64,000 nt of DNA, taken from contig CAZODI010000004.1 of the NCBI GenBank assembly GCA_964578535.1, positions 52,103-116,102 on the forward strand, in the 5' to 3' direction. Position numbers and translations under genes: made by a program. Below, one piece after another: positions 52,867 to 62,125 of this stretch. The notes under the pieces were generated by a model, which ran no database searches, was not told the origin of the DNA, and saw only the letters and a list, made by a program, of their open reading frames with translations. This DNA comes from PHBD01 sp964578535. Lineage in GTDB: Bacteria; Desulfobacterota; Syntrophia; Syntrophales; PHBD01. How positions within the stretch are numbered: position 1 is the first letter of the stretch; every line of letters begins with the position of its first letter.

Positions 52867-53024
52867 ATTGCCGAACGGGAAGGAGCATCGTTTCTCACTC
52901 GAACGTGAGACGGACCTTCACGGGGATGGAAGCGCGCGAAGCGGGCAGATGGATTCATTTCAGAGAGGCCTTCCTTTCGATCCGTTCCCCGGCAACCACT
53001 GAAACCGGAGAGACGGCAGCACCG

Positions 53025-54185
53025 ATGGAACATTCCTCGAAAATTCTGATCCTGACGGGTGAGGCATCGGGAGATCTCTACGGAGCCCAACTCGCCGCGG
53101 CCATGAAGGAGATCGATCCCGCCCTCGCCTTTTACGGAGTGGGGGGCATGCACATGCGGGCATCGTCGGTGACCCTCCTGGCCGATGTCTCCGAGCTGGG
53201 AGTGGTGGGCCTAACGGAGGTTCTCGGCAAACTCGGCCGGATCAGGACACTGTTCTCCCGCCTGCGCCGGTTTCTCGAGACGGACCGCCCCGCCCTGGTG
53301 ATCCTCATCGACTACCCCGGATTCAATCTCCGCTTCGCCCGGGTGGCCAAAAAAGCCGGAATCCCCATCCTTTATTATATCAGCCCGAAGATCTGGGCCT
53401 GGGGAGCCGGCAGAATCCGATCGATCAGGGAAACGGTAAGCAGAATGGCCGTCATCTTCCCTTTTGAAATGCCGCTGTACGAAAAAGCCGGGGTCGATGC
53501 GGCCTACGTCGGGCATCCACTCCTCGACACGGTCAGGGTGGACGGGTCCGTTCCGGAGATCCGGCGGCGGCTGGGGCTGGCTCCGGAGCGGAGTACCGTT
53601 GCCCTGCTGCCGGGAAGCCGGCAGGGAGAAATCGACCGGCTCCTGGATCCCATGCTCCAGGCGGCGAATATTCTCAGGAAACGGCTGCCGGACCTGCAAT
53701 TCGTGCTCCCCCTGGCGGACACGCTCCCGGAAGAGCTCCTCCGGAGCCGCATGAAACCAGGAGCCGTTCCCGTTCACATCGTCCGCCGGGATACCTACGG
53801 AGCCGTCGCCGCGTCCGACGCGGCCATGGTCGCCTCCGGCACGGCAACCCTGGAGACGGCCCTGCTGGGCATCCCCATGGTGATCGTGTACAAAGTCTCC
53901 CCGTTGACCTATCCTTTTGCCCGCCTGGTCATCCGGATCGAACACATCGGGCTGCCCAACATCATCGCCGGGCGGACGATCGTCCCCGAATTGATTCAGG
54001 GCGCGGCATCGCCGGAACGGATCGCAGAGGAGGTCCTGCCTCTTCTGACAGACCACCGCCGGCGGGAAACCATGATCGACGCCTTCCGCGAGGTCCGGGA
54101 GAAACTCGGAACCGGAGGTGCCGCCCGGAATACGGCCCTCATCGCCTGTGCCATGGCCCGGGGGGAAAAAGGAGCCCGATTGTGA
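53025..54185 (+). CDS. lpxB: Lipid-A-disaccharide synthase
   Basis: 386 residues. GT19 enzyme joining lipid X and UDP-diacylglucosamine. ILTGEASGDLYGAQLA, VLIDYPGFNLRFA (in part VILIDYPGFNLR), YYISPKIWAWG, LLPGSRQGEI and GTATLETALLGIPMVIVYK are diagnostic. The start at 53025 (MEHSSKILIL) is by homology since upstream codons lack family similarity; its ribosome-binding site is weak. The 158 bp before it hold a TCTCAC/GTGAGA repeat and no gene. Confidence 0.95.
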   Translation: MEHSSKILILTGEASGDLYGAQLAAAMKEIDPALAFYGVGGMHMRASSVTLLADVSELGVVGLTEVLGKLGRIRTLFSRLRRFLETDRPALVILIDYPGFNLRFARVAKKAGIPILYYISPKIWAWGAGRIRSIRETVSRMAVIFPFEMPLYEKAGVDAAYVGHPLLDTVRVDGSVPEIRRRLGLAPERSTVALLPGSRQGEIDRLLDPMLQAANILRKRLPDLQFVLPLADTLPEELLRSRMKPGAVPVHIVRRDTYGAVAASDAAMVASGTATLETALLGIPMVIVYKVSPLTYPFARLVIRIEHIGLPNIIAGRTIVPELIQGAASPERIAEEVLPLLTDHRRRETMIDAFREVREKLGTGGAARNTALIACAMARGEKGARL

Positions 54186-55903
54186 TCGTATTCAAGCGTC
54201 TCTTCCGCCTTGCCAAGCCTCATACGGCCAAGCTGATCCTGGCCATGTTCTTCATGCTCATCGTGGGAGGGCTGACGTCCGTCCTGGCCTTCCTGGTCAA
54301 GCCCGCTCTGGACGACATTTTCGTCGAGCGAAACGCCCGGATGCTCCAGTGGATCCCCCTGGCCGTCATCGGGATCTACCTGGTGAAGGGCGCGTGCACC
54401 TACGCCCAGGCGATCATCATGAACTGGATCGGACAGCGGATCGTCACGGATCTCCGGAATCAGCTCTACAAACAGATTCAGCAGCAATCGCTGTCGTTTT
54501 TTACAAAGAACCCCACGGGCGTCCTGATGTCCCGGATCACCTTCGACGTCAACTACATCCAGGGGGCCGTGTCGGAGGCCATCACGAGCCTCCTGAAGGA
54601 CAGCTTCACGATCCTCTGTCTCGTCTTTGTCGTCTTCTGGAGGGACTGGAAGCTCGCCATCATCGCCATGGTCGTCTTCCCTCTGACAGTCTATCCCATA
54701 TCCCGGTTCGGCCGGAAGATCCGCAGCGCCGTGACGGGAGCCCAGATCACCATGGGAAGCCTCACGAGCCTGCTGCAGGAAACCATTACCGGAGCGCGGA
54801 TCGTGAAGGCCTTCTCCATGGAGGCTTATGAAAACAAGCGGTTCGAAAAGGAAAGTGAAAACCTGCTGAAGCTGTTCATGAAGGCCGTTACCGTCAACGC
54901 CCTCTCCAGCCCCCTGATGGAGTTCCTGGGCGGCATCGGCATCGCCATCATCGTCTTTTACGGCGGCTGGCAGGTGATTCACGGCTCTTCCACGCCGGGG
55001 ACCTTCTTTTCCTTTCTGACCGCCCTGATCATGCTTTACGAGCCGATCAAGCGCCTCACCGCCACGAATAACCAGATCCAGCAGGGCATCTCCGCCGCCG
55101 AGCGGGTCTTCGCCATCATCGACGCCGTCCCGGAGATCCGCAACGCCCCCGATGCAAAGGAACTTCCCAGGATCACGAGAGGAATCGACATCCAGAATGT
55201 GACGTTCCGGTATGAAGAGGACCCGGTTCTCCGGAACATCGATCTCTCGATCCGGGCCGGCGAGGCTCTCGCCCTTGTGGGCATGAGCGGCGGGGGGAAA
55301 ACCACCCTGGTCAACCTGATTCCCCGCTTCTATGACGTCACGGAGGGGAGAATCCTCATCGACGGACAGGACATTCGGGACGCGACCCTCGACTCCCTGC
55401 GGGGGCAGATCGGCATCGTCACCCAGCAGACCATCCTCTTCAACGACACGGTCCGCAACAACATCGCCTACGGAAACCAGCAGGCATCACAGGAGGACAT
55501 CGTCCGGGCCGCCCGGGCGGCCAACGCCCATGACTTCATCATGCGGCTTCCCGAGGGGTACGACACCCTGATCGGCGAACAGGGGATGAAGCTCTCCGGC
55601 GGGGAGCGCCAGCGGATCTCCATCGCCCGGGCGATCCTGAAGGACGCCCCCATCCTGATCCTCGACGAGGCAACCTCGTCCCTCGACACCGAGGCGGAGA
55701 TCGAGGTACAAGAGGCCCTCGAGAACCTGATGAAGGGCAGGACGACGCTGGTCATCGCCCACCGGCTGTCGACGATCCGCAATGCCGACCGCATCATCGT
55801 CCTTGTCAACGGCGAGATCGTCGAAGAAGGAAACCACGAAACGCTCCTGGAGAAGCAGGGCGAATACTACCGGCTCTACAACATGCAGTTCCGGGAAGGC
55901 TGA
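54182..55903 (+). CDS. msbA: Lipid A export ABC transporter MsbA
   Basis: 573 residues. Exporter half-transporter: six membrane helices in 1-310, then the ATPase with Walker A GMSGGGKTTL (about 366), signature KLSGGERQRISIARAIL, Walker B ILILDEATSSLD and H-loop VIAHRLST. It flips lipid A-core to the outer leaflet. GTG start overlaps the lpxB stop (GTGA). Context fixes the substrate. Confidence 0.93.
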   Translation: MIVFKRLFRLAKPHTAKLILAMFFMLIVGGLTSVLAFLVKPALDDIFVERNARMLQWIPLAVIGIYLVKGACTYAQAIIMNWIGQRIVTDLRNQLYKQIQQQSLSFFTKNPTGVLMSRITFDVNYIQGAVSEAITSLLKDSFTILCLVFVVFWRDWKLAIIAMVVFPLTVYPISRFGRKIRSAVTGAQITMGSLTSLLQETITGARIVKAFSMEAYENKRFEKESENLLKLFMKAVTVNALSSPLMEFLGGIGIAIIVFYGGWQVIHGSSTPGTFFSFLTALIMLYEPIKRLTATNNQIQQGISAAERVFAIIDAVPEIRNAPDAKELPRITRGIDIQNVTFRYEEDPVLRNIDLSIRAGEALALVGMSGGGKTTLVNLIPRFYDVTEGRILIDGQDIRDATLDSLRGQIGIVTQQTILFNDTVRNNIAYGNQQASQEDIVRAARAANAHDFIMRLPEGYDTLIGEQGMKLSGGERQRISIARAILKDAPILILDEATSSLDTEAEIEVQEALENLMKGRTTLVIAHRLSTIRNADRIIVLVNGEIVEEGNHETLLEKQGEYYRLYNMQFREG

Positions 55904-55915
55904 CGATTCCGCGCG

Positions 55916-57049
55916 ATGCAGACCGAACCGACCAGGAACCTTCACGACCGGGTCCAGGCACTCTGGTACGGGGAAGACGCCTCTCCGGGCCTCCTTCTGG
56001 GTCCGGTCCTGGGTATCGCCTCCGGGGGATACGGGCTCGGGATACGGATTCGGAACGCCCTGTATGACCGGGGAATCCTGGGGATACGCCGTCTGCCCGT
56101 TCCGGTGGTCAGCGTGGGGAACCTGACCGTCGGCGGAACCGGGAAGACCCCCCTGGTGATTCACCTGGCGGAGTTCCTGAAAGAGCATGGAAGAAAACCG
56201 GCGATCCTGAGCCGCGGATACGGAGGCCGGCCCAGGGGGCCCGTCGAGGTCGTCTCCGACGGAAGACTTGTGCTCTCCGAGCCCGCCGTCTGCGGAGACG
56301 AGCCGTTCATGATGGCCCGTCGGCTTCACAGAGTGCCGGTCTTGACTGGACCGGAGCGGTACCTGACGGGGCGGGAGGCCGTGGATCGCTTCGATGTGGA
56401 TGTCCTGCTTCTCGATGACGGATTCCAGCACCGGCACCTTCATCGGGACGTGGACATTCTCGTCGTCCATGCACGCAGACCCTTCGGGAACGGCCGTCTG
56501 CTACCACGGGGACCCCTGCGCGAACCCCTGGAATCCCTGCAACGGGCCCGCTGGATTGTCCGGACGGGCCCCGCGACCGACGACGATGGAGAAGGTGATC
56601 CACAGGCCTTTCCCGGCTGCGGGCGGCCGGCCATCCGGGCTCTGCACCGGCCGTCCCGCCTGGTGCACGCCGCAAGCGGGGAGACGCTGCCGCTCGATTC
56701 CCTGACGGGAAAAACGTTCTCGGCCTTTGCCGGGATCGGCTCCCCGCAGGCCTTCCGGCAGACGCTGGAATCGCTGGGATGCAGGGTGGCGCCGCTCCTG
56801 GCCTACCCGGACCACCACCGGTTCAGCCGAGCAGATATCGAGGCGATCCGCCGGTCCGCTGCCGCGGCGGATGGACTCGTCACGACCGAAAAAGACGCCG
56901 CCCGGCTGGCCGGAATGGAGAATGCGCTTCCGGATCTCCTGGTCCTCCAGGTAGACCTGCATATGGAGCCCGACGACGGCGTCCTCGGCCGGGACATCCT
57001 GGCGATCCTGGAATCGAGGAGTTGCATGAAAGGACGGGAACGGACATGA
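55916..57049 (+). CDS. lpxK: Tetraacyldisaccharide 4'-kinase
   Basis: 377 residues. It phosphorylates the lipid A 4' position. P-loop VGGTGKTPLVIHL at about 72, LSRGYGGRPRG, catalytic DDGFQHRHLHRDVDIL, and the TTEKDAARL motif near the C-terminus are all present. An N-terminal amphipathic segment mediates membrane contact. Stop overlaps lpxL. Confidence 0.95.
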   Translation: MQTEPTRNLHDRVQALWYGEDASPGLLLGPVLGIASGGYGLGIRIRNALYDRGILGIRRLPVPVVSVGNLTVGGTGKTPLVIHLAEFLKEHGRKPAILSRGYGGRPRGPVEVVSDGRLVLSEPAVCGDEPFMMARRLHRVPVLTGPERYLTGREAVDRFDVDVLLLDDGFQHRHLHRDVDILVVHARRPFGNGRLLPRGPLREPLESLQRARWIVRTGPATDDDGEGDPQAFPGCGRPAIRALHRPSRLVHAASGETLPLDSLTGKTFSAFAGIGSPQAFRQTLESLGCRVAPLLAYPDHHRFSRADIEAIRRSAAAADGLVTTEKDAARLAGMENALPDLLVLQVDLHMEPDDGVLGRDILAILESRSCMKGRERT

Positions 57050-57933
57050 GCGCGGAATCCCGGGCGGAAAAACTGTTGCACGTTTTCCAGCAGATCCCGC
57101 TGGGGATTCGAAAGGCCTTCTTCGTCCGGCTGGCCCTGCTCGCCTATGCAGCCGACTCCCGGCATCGCCTGATCACCCTGCACAATCTCCGCATGGCATT
57201 CCCGGAAAAACCGGATGACGAACTGGGCCGGATTGCCCGGGGAGTCTATCGCAACATGGGGATCGTGGCGGCGGAATTCTTCGACCTTCCGAAGATCGGC
57301 CGTGAAAACCTGGCGGATTGGGTGGAACTGGAGGGAATCGAACATGCCTTCCGAGCTCTCGAAAAGAACAGGGGGCTTCTTCTCTTCGGTGCACACTTCG
57401 GGAACTGGGAGCTGGAGGCCATCACCGCCGCCCTGGTCATCAAGCCCATGATGGTGATCTACCGGCTCATGGACAGCCCGACCCTGGAAATCCTGGTATC
57501 GAAGGTCCGCTCCTGCACGGGCAACATCCTCCAGGACAAGGACCGGGCCATGCGGCCCATGTTGCGGATCCTGAAGCAGAACGGCATCATCGGTCTTCTC
57601 CTGGACCAGAACGTGGCCTGGCAGGAAGGAGTCTTCGTCGACTTTTTCGGCCGCACCGCCTGCACGTCCGACGGCCTTGCCCTGCTTGCCCTTCATACGG
57701 AGGCTCCCGTCCTTCCGGGATACATGGCCCGCCTCGAAAACGGGAAATACCGGTTCGTTCTCGGCGAAGAGGTCCCCCTGGCCCGGACGGGAAACCGCAA
57801 GGAGGACGTGCTCGAAAACACCCAGCGCTTCACGAGCATCATCGAAGACACGGTCCGGAAGTACCCGGACCAATGGTTCTGGGTCCACCAGCGTTGGAAG
57901 ACGAAACCCTGGCAGGCGCCGAGGCGGACATGA
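57046..57933 (+). CDS. lpxL: Lipid A late acyltransferase (LpxL/HtrB family)
   Basis: 295 residues. Adds a secondary acyl chain to lipid A. The catalytic motif HFGNWE (H-x4-E) is in LLLFGAHFGNWELEA; DQNVAWQEGVFVDFFG and YPDQWFWVHQRWKT near the end are typical. Only one late acyltransferase is in the window, and whether it acts before or after Kdo cannot be said. Start at 57046 overlaps lpxK (ATGA); stop overlaps waaF (ATGA). Confidence 0.92.
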   Translation: MSAESRAEKLLHVFQQIPLGIRKAFFVRLALLAYAADSRHRLITLHNLRMAFPEKPDDELGRIARGVYRNMGIVAAEFFDLPKIGRENLADWVELEGIEHAFRALEKNRGLLLFGAHFGNWELEAITAALVIKPMMVIYRLMDSPTLEILVSKVRSCTGNILQDKDRAMRPMLRILKQNGIIGLLLDQNVAWQEGVFVDFFGRTACTSDGLALLALHTEAPVLPGYMARLENGKYRFVLGEEVPLARTGNRKEDVLENTQRFTSIIEDTVRKYPDQWFWVHQRWKTKPWQAPRRT

Positions 57934-59030
57934 CAGACCAGACCGTTTTCCAGTCTCCGCTTCCGGTCGTTCATCGCCGGCCTTTTCCGGCCCGGGAGAT
58001 CCGGCGCCTCCTGATTCGCGGGACCAACTGGATCGGCGACGCCATCCTCACCCTCCCGGCCATGGGGGCCATCCGCGCAGGCATGCCGGAAGCGCACATC
58101 ACCGTCCTGGCGAAACCCTGGGTGGGAGAGGTCTACCGGATCTGCCCCCATGCCGATGAGGTGCTCACTTTCCGGGAACCGGGGATCCACGCCGGGGTGT
58201 CCGGCCGGTTGCGCCTCGCCCGGGACCTGAGCGGCATGGGCTTTGACGGGGCCATCCTCTTGCAGAACGCCATCGAAGCGGCCATCGTGACCCTGCTGGC
58301 GGGAATTCCCATACGGGCCGGATACAACACGGACGCCCGGGGGCTGCTCCTGACGTCTTCCGTGCGGCGGTCCCGGGAGATCCTCCGGGTGCACCAGAGC
58401 CGGTACTACCTGGAAATGGTTCGAGCCCTGGGCCTTCCACCGCCGGACCCGCCGCCTCCCCTCCTGGTGCCGCCCGCAGAGTACCGGGACCTGGCGGAGA
58501 AGGTCCTCGTGGAGCAGGGGTGCGATCCCGAAGCCCCTCTGGCAGGCATCGCGCCCGGGGCTGCCTATGGACCGGCCAAGCGCTGGTTTCCGGATCGTTT
58601 CGCTGCCGTGGCCGATCGCCTGGCGGCGGAATTCGGAGCACGGGTCCTCGTCTTCGGTAGTTCCGGGGACCGGGAGAGCGCCGGGGCGGTCCAGGCGGCC
58701 GCGAAGGCACGGTTTGTCAACCTCGCGGGGGGGACCTCCCTCCGGGAGGCCCTGGCCCTCATTTCCCGATGCCGCGTCTTCGTCTCCAACGACTCGGGCC
58801 TGATGCATGTAGCCGCGGCCATGGGCGTCCCAACGGTTGCCGTCTTCGGCTCCACGAACCCCGTGACGACCGGCCCCATGGGCCCCCGGTTCTCCATTGT
58901 CCGCAAGCCCATGGACTGCAGCCCCTGCCTGAAGGAGACTTGCCCGCAGGATTTCCGCTGCATGGAGGCAATCTCCGCGGAAGACGTCTGGAACGAGGCA
59001 AGATCGCTTTACGAGGGAGGCCGGCGATGA
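57930..59030 (+). CDS. waaF: ADP-heptose:LPS heptosyltransferase II
   Basis: 366 residues. GT9 fold. RGTNWIGDAILTLPAMGAIR at the N-lobe, GIAPGAAYGPAKRWFPDRFA and the nucleotide-sugar segment FVSNDSGLMHVAAAMGVPTVAVFG are WaaF-like; PGAAYGPAKRWP is the WaaF hallmark. C-terminal CSPCLKETCPQDFRCM cysteines are common. Adds the second heptose. Start chosen at the ATGA overlap. Confidence 0.92.
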   Translation: MTDQTVFQSPLPVVHRRPFPAREIRRLLIRGTNWIGDAILTLPAMGAIRAGMPEAHITVLAKPWVGEVYRICPHADEVLTFREPGIHAGVSGRLRLARDLSGMGFDGAILLQNAIEAAIVTLLAGIPIRAGYNTDARGLLLTSSVRRSREILRVHQSRYYLEMVRALGLPPPDPPPPLLVPPAEYRDLAEKVLVEQGCDPEAPLAGIAPGAAYGPAKRWFPDRFAAVADRLAAEFGARVLVFGSSGDRESAGAVQAAAKARFVNLAGGTSLREALALISRCRVFVSNDSGLMHVAAAMGVPTVAVFGSTNPVTTGPMGPRFSIVRKPMDCSPCLKETCPQDFRCMEAISAEDVWNEARSLYEGGRR

Positions 59031-59590
59031 GGGGACAGCGGGCGGTCTTTCTCGACCGGGACGGAACGATCAACGAAGAGGTGGGGTACTTGGACCGCCT
59101 CGAGAAACTCCGGATCCTTCCCGGAACGGCTGAGGCCATCGGAATGCTCAACCGGGCGGGGATGAAAGTCGTCGTCGTGACAAACCAGTCGGGCATCGCC
59201 CGGGGATTCTTCGACGAGGCCTTTGTGGAGGAAACCCACCGGCATCTTCTGGATCTTCTTCGCGAACAGGGAGCCCGCATCGACGCCTTTTACTACTGTC
59301 CGCACCACCCGACGGAGGGCCTGGGGGCCTACCGGCTGGACTGTCCCTGCCGGAAGCCCAAGCCGGGACTGCTTCTCCGGGCCGCCGCCGAGATGGGAAT
59401 CGCCCTGGAGGATTCCTTCATGATCGGGGACATGCCCAAGGACGTGGAAGCGGGAACCCTGGCGGGCGCAAGGGGAATCCTGGTCCGGACGGGCTACGGG
59501 CGGGACATTCCGGAACCGCCGGAGGCGGCTTATATCGCAGAGGACCTGATCGACGCCGCCCGCTGGATCCTCGGGGTCGGCCGGCCATGA
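59027..59590 (+). CDS. gmhB: D-glycero-beta-D-manno-heptose 1,7-bisphosphate 7-phosphatase
   Basis: 187 residues. HAD phosphatase: nucleophile FLDRDGTIN, TNQSGIARGFF, zinc-binding CPHHPTEG and CPCRKPKPG, then MIGDMPKDVEAG. Makes the heptose 1-phosphate used for ADP-heptose. Overlaps waaF and waaC by 4 nt each. Confidence 0.95.
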   Translation: MRGQRAVFLDRDGTINEEVGYLDRLEKLRILPGTAEAIGMLNRAGMKVVVVTNQSGIARGFFDEAFVEETHRHLLDLLREQGARIDAFYYCPHHPTEGLGAYRLDCPCRKPKPGLLLRAAAEMGIALEDSFMIGDMPKDVEAGTLAGARGILVRTGYGRDIPEPPEAAYIAEDLIDAARWILGVGRP

Positions 59591-60636
59591 ACATCCTTCT
59601 GGTCAAGCTCAGCTCCATCGGCGACGTGGTCCACACGCTTCCCTCGCTTGCGGCCCTGAGAAAACGGTACCCCGAGGCCCACATCACCTGGGTCGTGGAG
59701 GAAGAATCTCTTGACATCATTCAGGGAAATCCCCAGATAGACAGAATCCTCGTCTCGGGAAGAAAGCGCTGGGCCCGCCGGCTCGCGGATGGCCGCAACA
59801 TCGGCGAAACCCTCGGGGAAGTCCGCCGGTTCCTTCGGGACCTGAGGGACCGGCCCTATGACGTGGTCATCGATTTCATGGGGCTCTTCAAGAGCGCCAT
59901 CCTTGTCTTTGCGAGCCGCGGGAAAAGGAAGCTCGGCTACGACAGCATGCAGGAAATGAGCGGCCTGTTCTACAATGAAAAAATTCCCGAGGACATGGGC
60001 AAACACGCCGTGGACCGCTACCTGGACTTCGCCCGGTACCTGGGAGCGGAGCCGGAGGAGCCGGAATTCTTTCTGGATATCCCGGAGATCAGCGCGAACC
60101 GGGCCGACGCTCTGCTGAAGGAAGGCGGCGTAGATCCGGAATTCCCATTCATCGTCCTGAGCCCGATGTCCTATGCCGGAGAGACCCGGCTGTGGGAGGA
60201 CGACAGGTTCGCGCTTCTGGGGGATCGAATCCGGCTGGAGCTGAACCGGCCGGTGGTCATCACGGGGCATGAAACCGGGGGAAGGATCGGCCACATCGCA
60301 GCATCGATGGAAACGAAGGCGCTGAACCTGGAGAACAGGACAACTCTGAAGGAACTGGCACACCTGTATCACCGGGCCGCCGTCGTGGTGACGCCCGATT
60401 CGGGTCCCATGCACATCGCCGCGGCGGTGGGAACGCCCGTGGTGGCCCTCTTCGGAGCCTCGGAGCCGGCTCGGACGGGGCCTTATGGAAGAAATAACAT
60501 TGTGATCCGGTCGCAATTGCCCTGCAGTCCCTGCTTCCAGAAGACCTGCGAAACCCGCCGATGCATGAAAGAGATCTCCGTGGACATGGTCCTCGAGGCC
60601 GTCCGGAAATATACCAGCCCGGGAGAGGAACGATGA
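59587..60636 (+). CDS. waaC: Lipopolysaccharide heptosyltransferase I
   Basis: 349 residues. GT9 family: LLVKLSSIGDVVHTLPSLAA at the N-terminus, VVTPDSGPMHIAAAVGTPVVALFG in the C-lobe (key part TPDSGPMHIAAA), and a CSPCFQKTC cysteine cluster. Opening motif SSIGDVVHTLP is WaaC-like. Adds the first heptose to Kdo. Start and stop show ATGA overlaps. Confidence 0.9.
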   Translation: MNILLVKLSSIGDVVHTLPSLAALRKRYPEAHITWVVEEESLDIIQGNPQIDRILVSGRKRWARRLADGRNIGETLGEVRRFLRDLRDRPYDVVIDFMGLFKSAILVFASRGKRKLGYDSMQEMSGLFYNEKIPEDMGKHAVDRYLDFARYLGAEPEEPEFFLDIPEISANRADALLKEGGVDPEFPFIVLSPMSYAGETRLWEDDRFALLGDRIRLELNRPVVITGHETGGRIGHIAASMETKALNLENRTTLKELAHLYHRAAVVVTPDSGPMHIAAAVGTPVVALFGASEPARTGPYGRNNIVIRSQLPCSPCFQKTCETRRCMKEISVDMVLEAVRKYTSPGEER

Positions 60637-61523
60637 GGATGCGGCGATGCCGGCTTGTCCGGTTCCAATGCCTCCTGGCCGTCCTGTTGCTGATGGGATT
60701 CGTCCCCGGAGCGGACGGTGCCACGGCCGTCCGGTCCGACCGGGAGACCAGCGGGATCTCGCCCCCCGATCCGGCGGTGGGGGGAAGAATTCGGATCGAG
60801 GCCGTTCGCGTCCGCCCAGGCCAGTGGGTCAGTGTCGGAGAAACGGGCTTTCACCCGGATCAGACACTCGTTCCGGGCAGCTCTCCCGCGAAATCGAAGC
60901 CGGCGTCCCCGGAAACGGTGCCGCACCGGAATGCGGAACCGTCGCCGGGCACACAAACACCTCCGCCTCCGGAAAGCAGCCTGAATCGCATCGATTATCC
61001 CGTCCGGCTTTCCGAGGCGGGCATGCTGGGAGGATTCGGTTTCGGGAAGATTCCGGAGGGACGCTACGAGCCGATCCTGATGGCGGCCCACTTCGGTCTC
61101 GACATCAACCGTTTCCTCGGCATTCCCGGAACACACCGGGGGCGATTCACGATTTTTGCCGAGCCGCGCTTTACACCGGTCCACGAGCCCACCGGGGATT
61201 ACGAGCTGGGACTGGGTATCGGGATCCAATACGTCTATCCCCTCCTGAGAAACCTTTTTTTCTACGCGGCGGTTTCCAGCGGCCCCCACTTCATATCCGT
61301 TCACACGGAGCAGCAGGCAAAGGGCTTCGTGATGGACAGCGAGGCGGGAGGCGGTTTCTATATCCCCTTCAGCAAGAACTCGGCGCTGAACATCGGCTAT
61401 CGGATCCGGCACCTTTCCAACGGGGGCACAAGGACTCCGAACACCGGCATCAACAATCATTTCCTGGTCATCGGGTACACGGTTTTCCTGGGTGCGCCGG
61501 AAGAGAAAGAGAGGAATGAATGA
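60633..61523 (+). CDS. PagL-like lipid A 3-O-deacylase
   Basis: 296 residues. Signal peptide ends near residue 29 (MGFVPGADG). Residues about 30-110 are Pro/Ser/Arg-rich, not part of the usual PagL. The C-terminal 180 residues form an eight-stranded barrel with the HxS dyad in YRIRHLSNGG (about 259) and a downstream acidic position shared with PagL; here N-x-G-I-N-N replaces the E position in my reading, so the third catalytic residue is uncertain. It would trim acyl chains from lipid A in the outer membrane. Overlaps waaC and the next gene. Confidence 0.75.
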   Translation: MRMRRCRLVRFQCLLAVLLLMGFVPGADGATAVRSDRETSGISPPDPAVGGRIRIEAVRVRPGQWVSVGETGFHPDQTLVPGSSPAKSKPASPETVPHRNAEPSPGTQTPPPPESSLNRIDYPVRLSEAGMLGGFGFGKIPEGRYEPILMAAHFGLDINRFLGIPGTHRGRFTIFAEPRFTPVHEPTGDYELGLGIGIQYVYPLLRNLFFYAAVSSGPHFISVHTEQQAKGFVMDSEAGGGFYIPFSKNSALNIGYRIRHLSNGGTRTPNTGINNHFLVIGYTVFLGAPEEKERNE

Positions 61524-61690
61524 CCATCAGCAAGGAACTATTGGAAATACTGGCCTGCCCCCGATGCAAGGGGGACATCCGGCTCAATGAGACCGGAGAC
61601 GGGTTGATCTGCGATGCATGCAGACTGCTTTACGAGATCCGCAACGGGATCCCCATCATGCTGATCGACGAGGCAAAGCCTCTTCCATGA
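61520..61690 (+). CDS. Trm112/UPF0434 family zinc-ribbon protein
   Basis: 56 residues; too short for most callers. ACPRCKGDI and ICDACRLLYEI give two Cys pairs for zinc, and IRNGIPIMLIDEA is the family end. Bacterial members (YcaR) are partners or activators of methyltransferases in other organisms, and are often found near lpxK. Starts in ATGA overlap with the pagL-like gene, ending the operon. Confidence 0.9.
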   Translation: MTISKELLEILACPRCKGDIRLNETGDGLICDACRLLYEIRNGIPIMLIDEAKPLP

Positions 61691-61711
61691 TGATTGTCCG
61701 CAGGCGGGAAA

Positions 61712-61894
61712 TCAGCGGGTAAGCCGGGAAATGGCGAACAGGGCGATGAGAATCATAACGCAGATCGCCCCGCCGACCAGAACACCCACCTGTCCCATCT
61801 CGCTCAAGCCCCCGTACCAGGCCGAAAACCGTTCGCCGTACTGGGCAAAGAACGCATTCACTGTATCCGCATAACCCGTTATTTTCTCAAGCAT
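61712..61894 (-). CDS. Small single-pass membrane protein
   Basis: 60 residues from ATG 61894, preceded by GGGAG. Hydrophilic N-terminal half with aromatic residues (NAFFAQYGERFSAWYGG), then one helix VGVLVGGAICVMILIALFAI and a short positive tail SRLTR. No recognised family. Convergent with the Trm112-like gene, 21 bp away, with no clear terminator between them. Confidence 0.6.
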   Translation of the reverse strand: MLEKITGYADTVNAFFAQYGERFSAWYGGLSEMGQVGVLVGGAICVMILIALFAISRLTR

Positions 61895-62125
61895 AAACGC
61901 TCCCGGAACGGTTCTTTCGTCGCGGAGCCCTCCTGGAGAAGGATGCGGGAATATGCGTGGCCCCGGGAAGAAAAACGCAGGGAGTCTCTTAGCACATCCA
62001 TCCGCACGTGACAAACAGGAGTCGTGTCCGGAGCCATCCGCACCGGTTTCCTGCGGCCCACCCACGTTTTCCATTGCTTACCGGATCCTCTTTGCGATCC
62101 CTTGCCGCTTCCGTGAATCGGGCGT

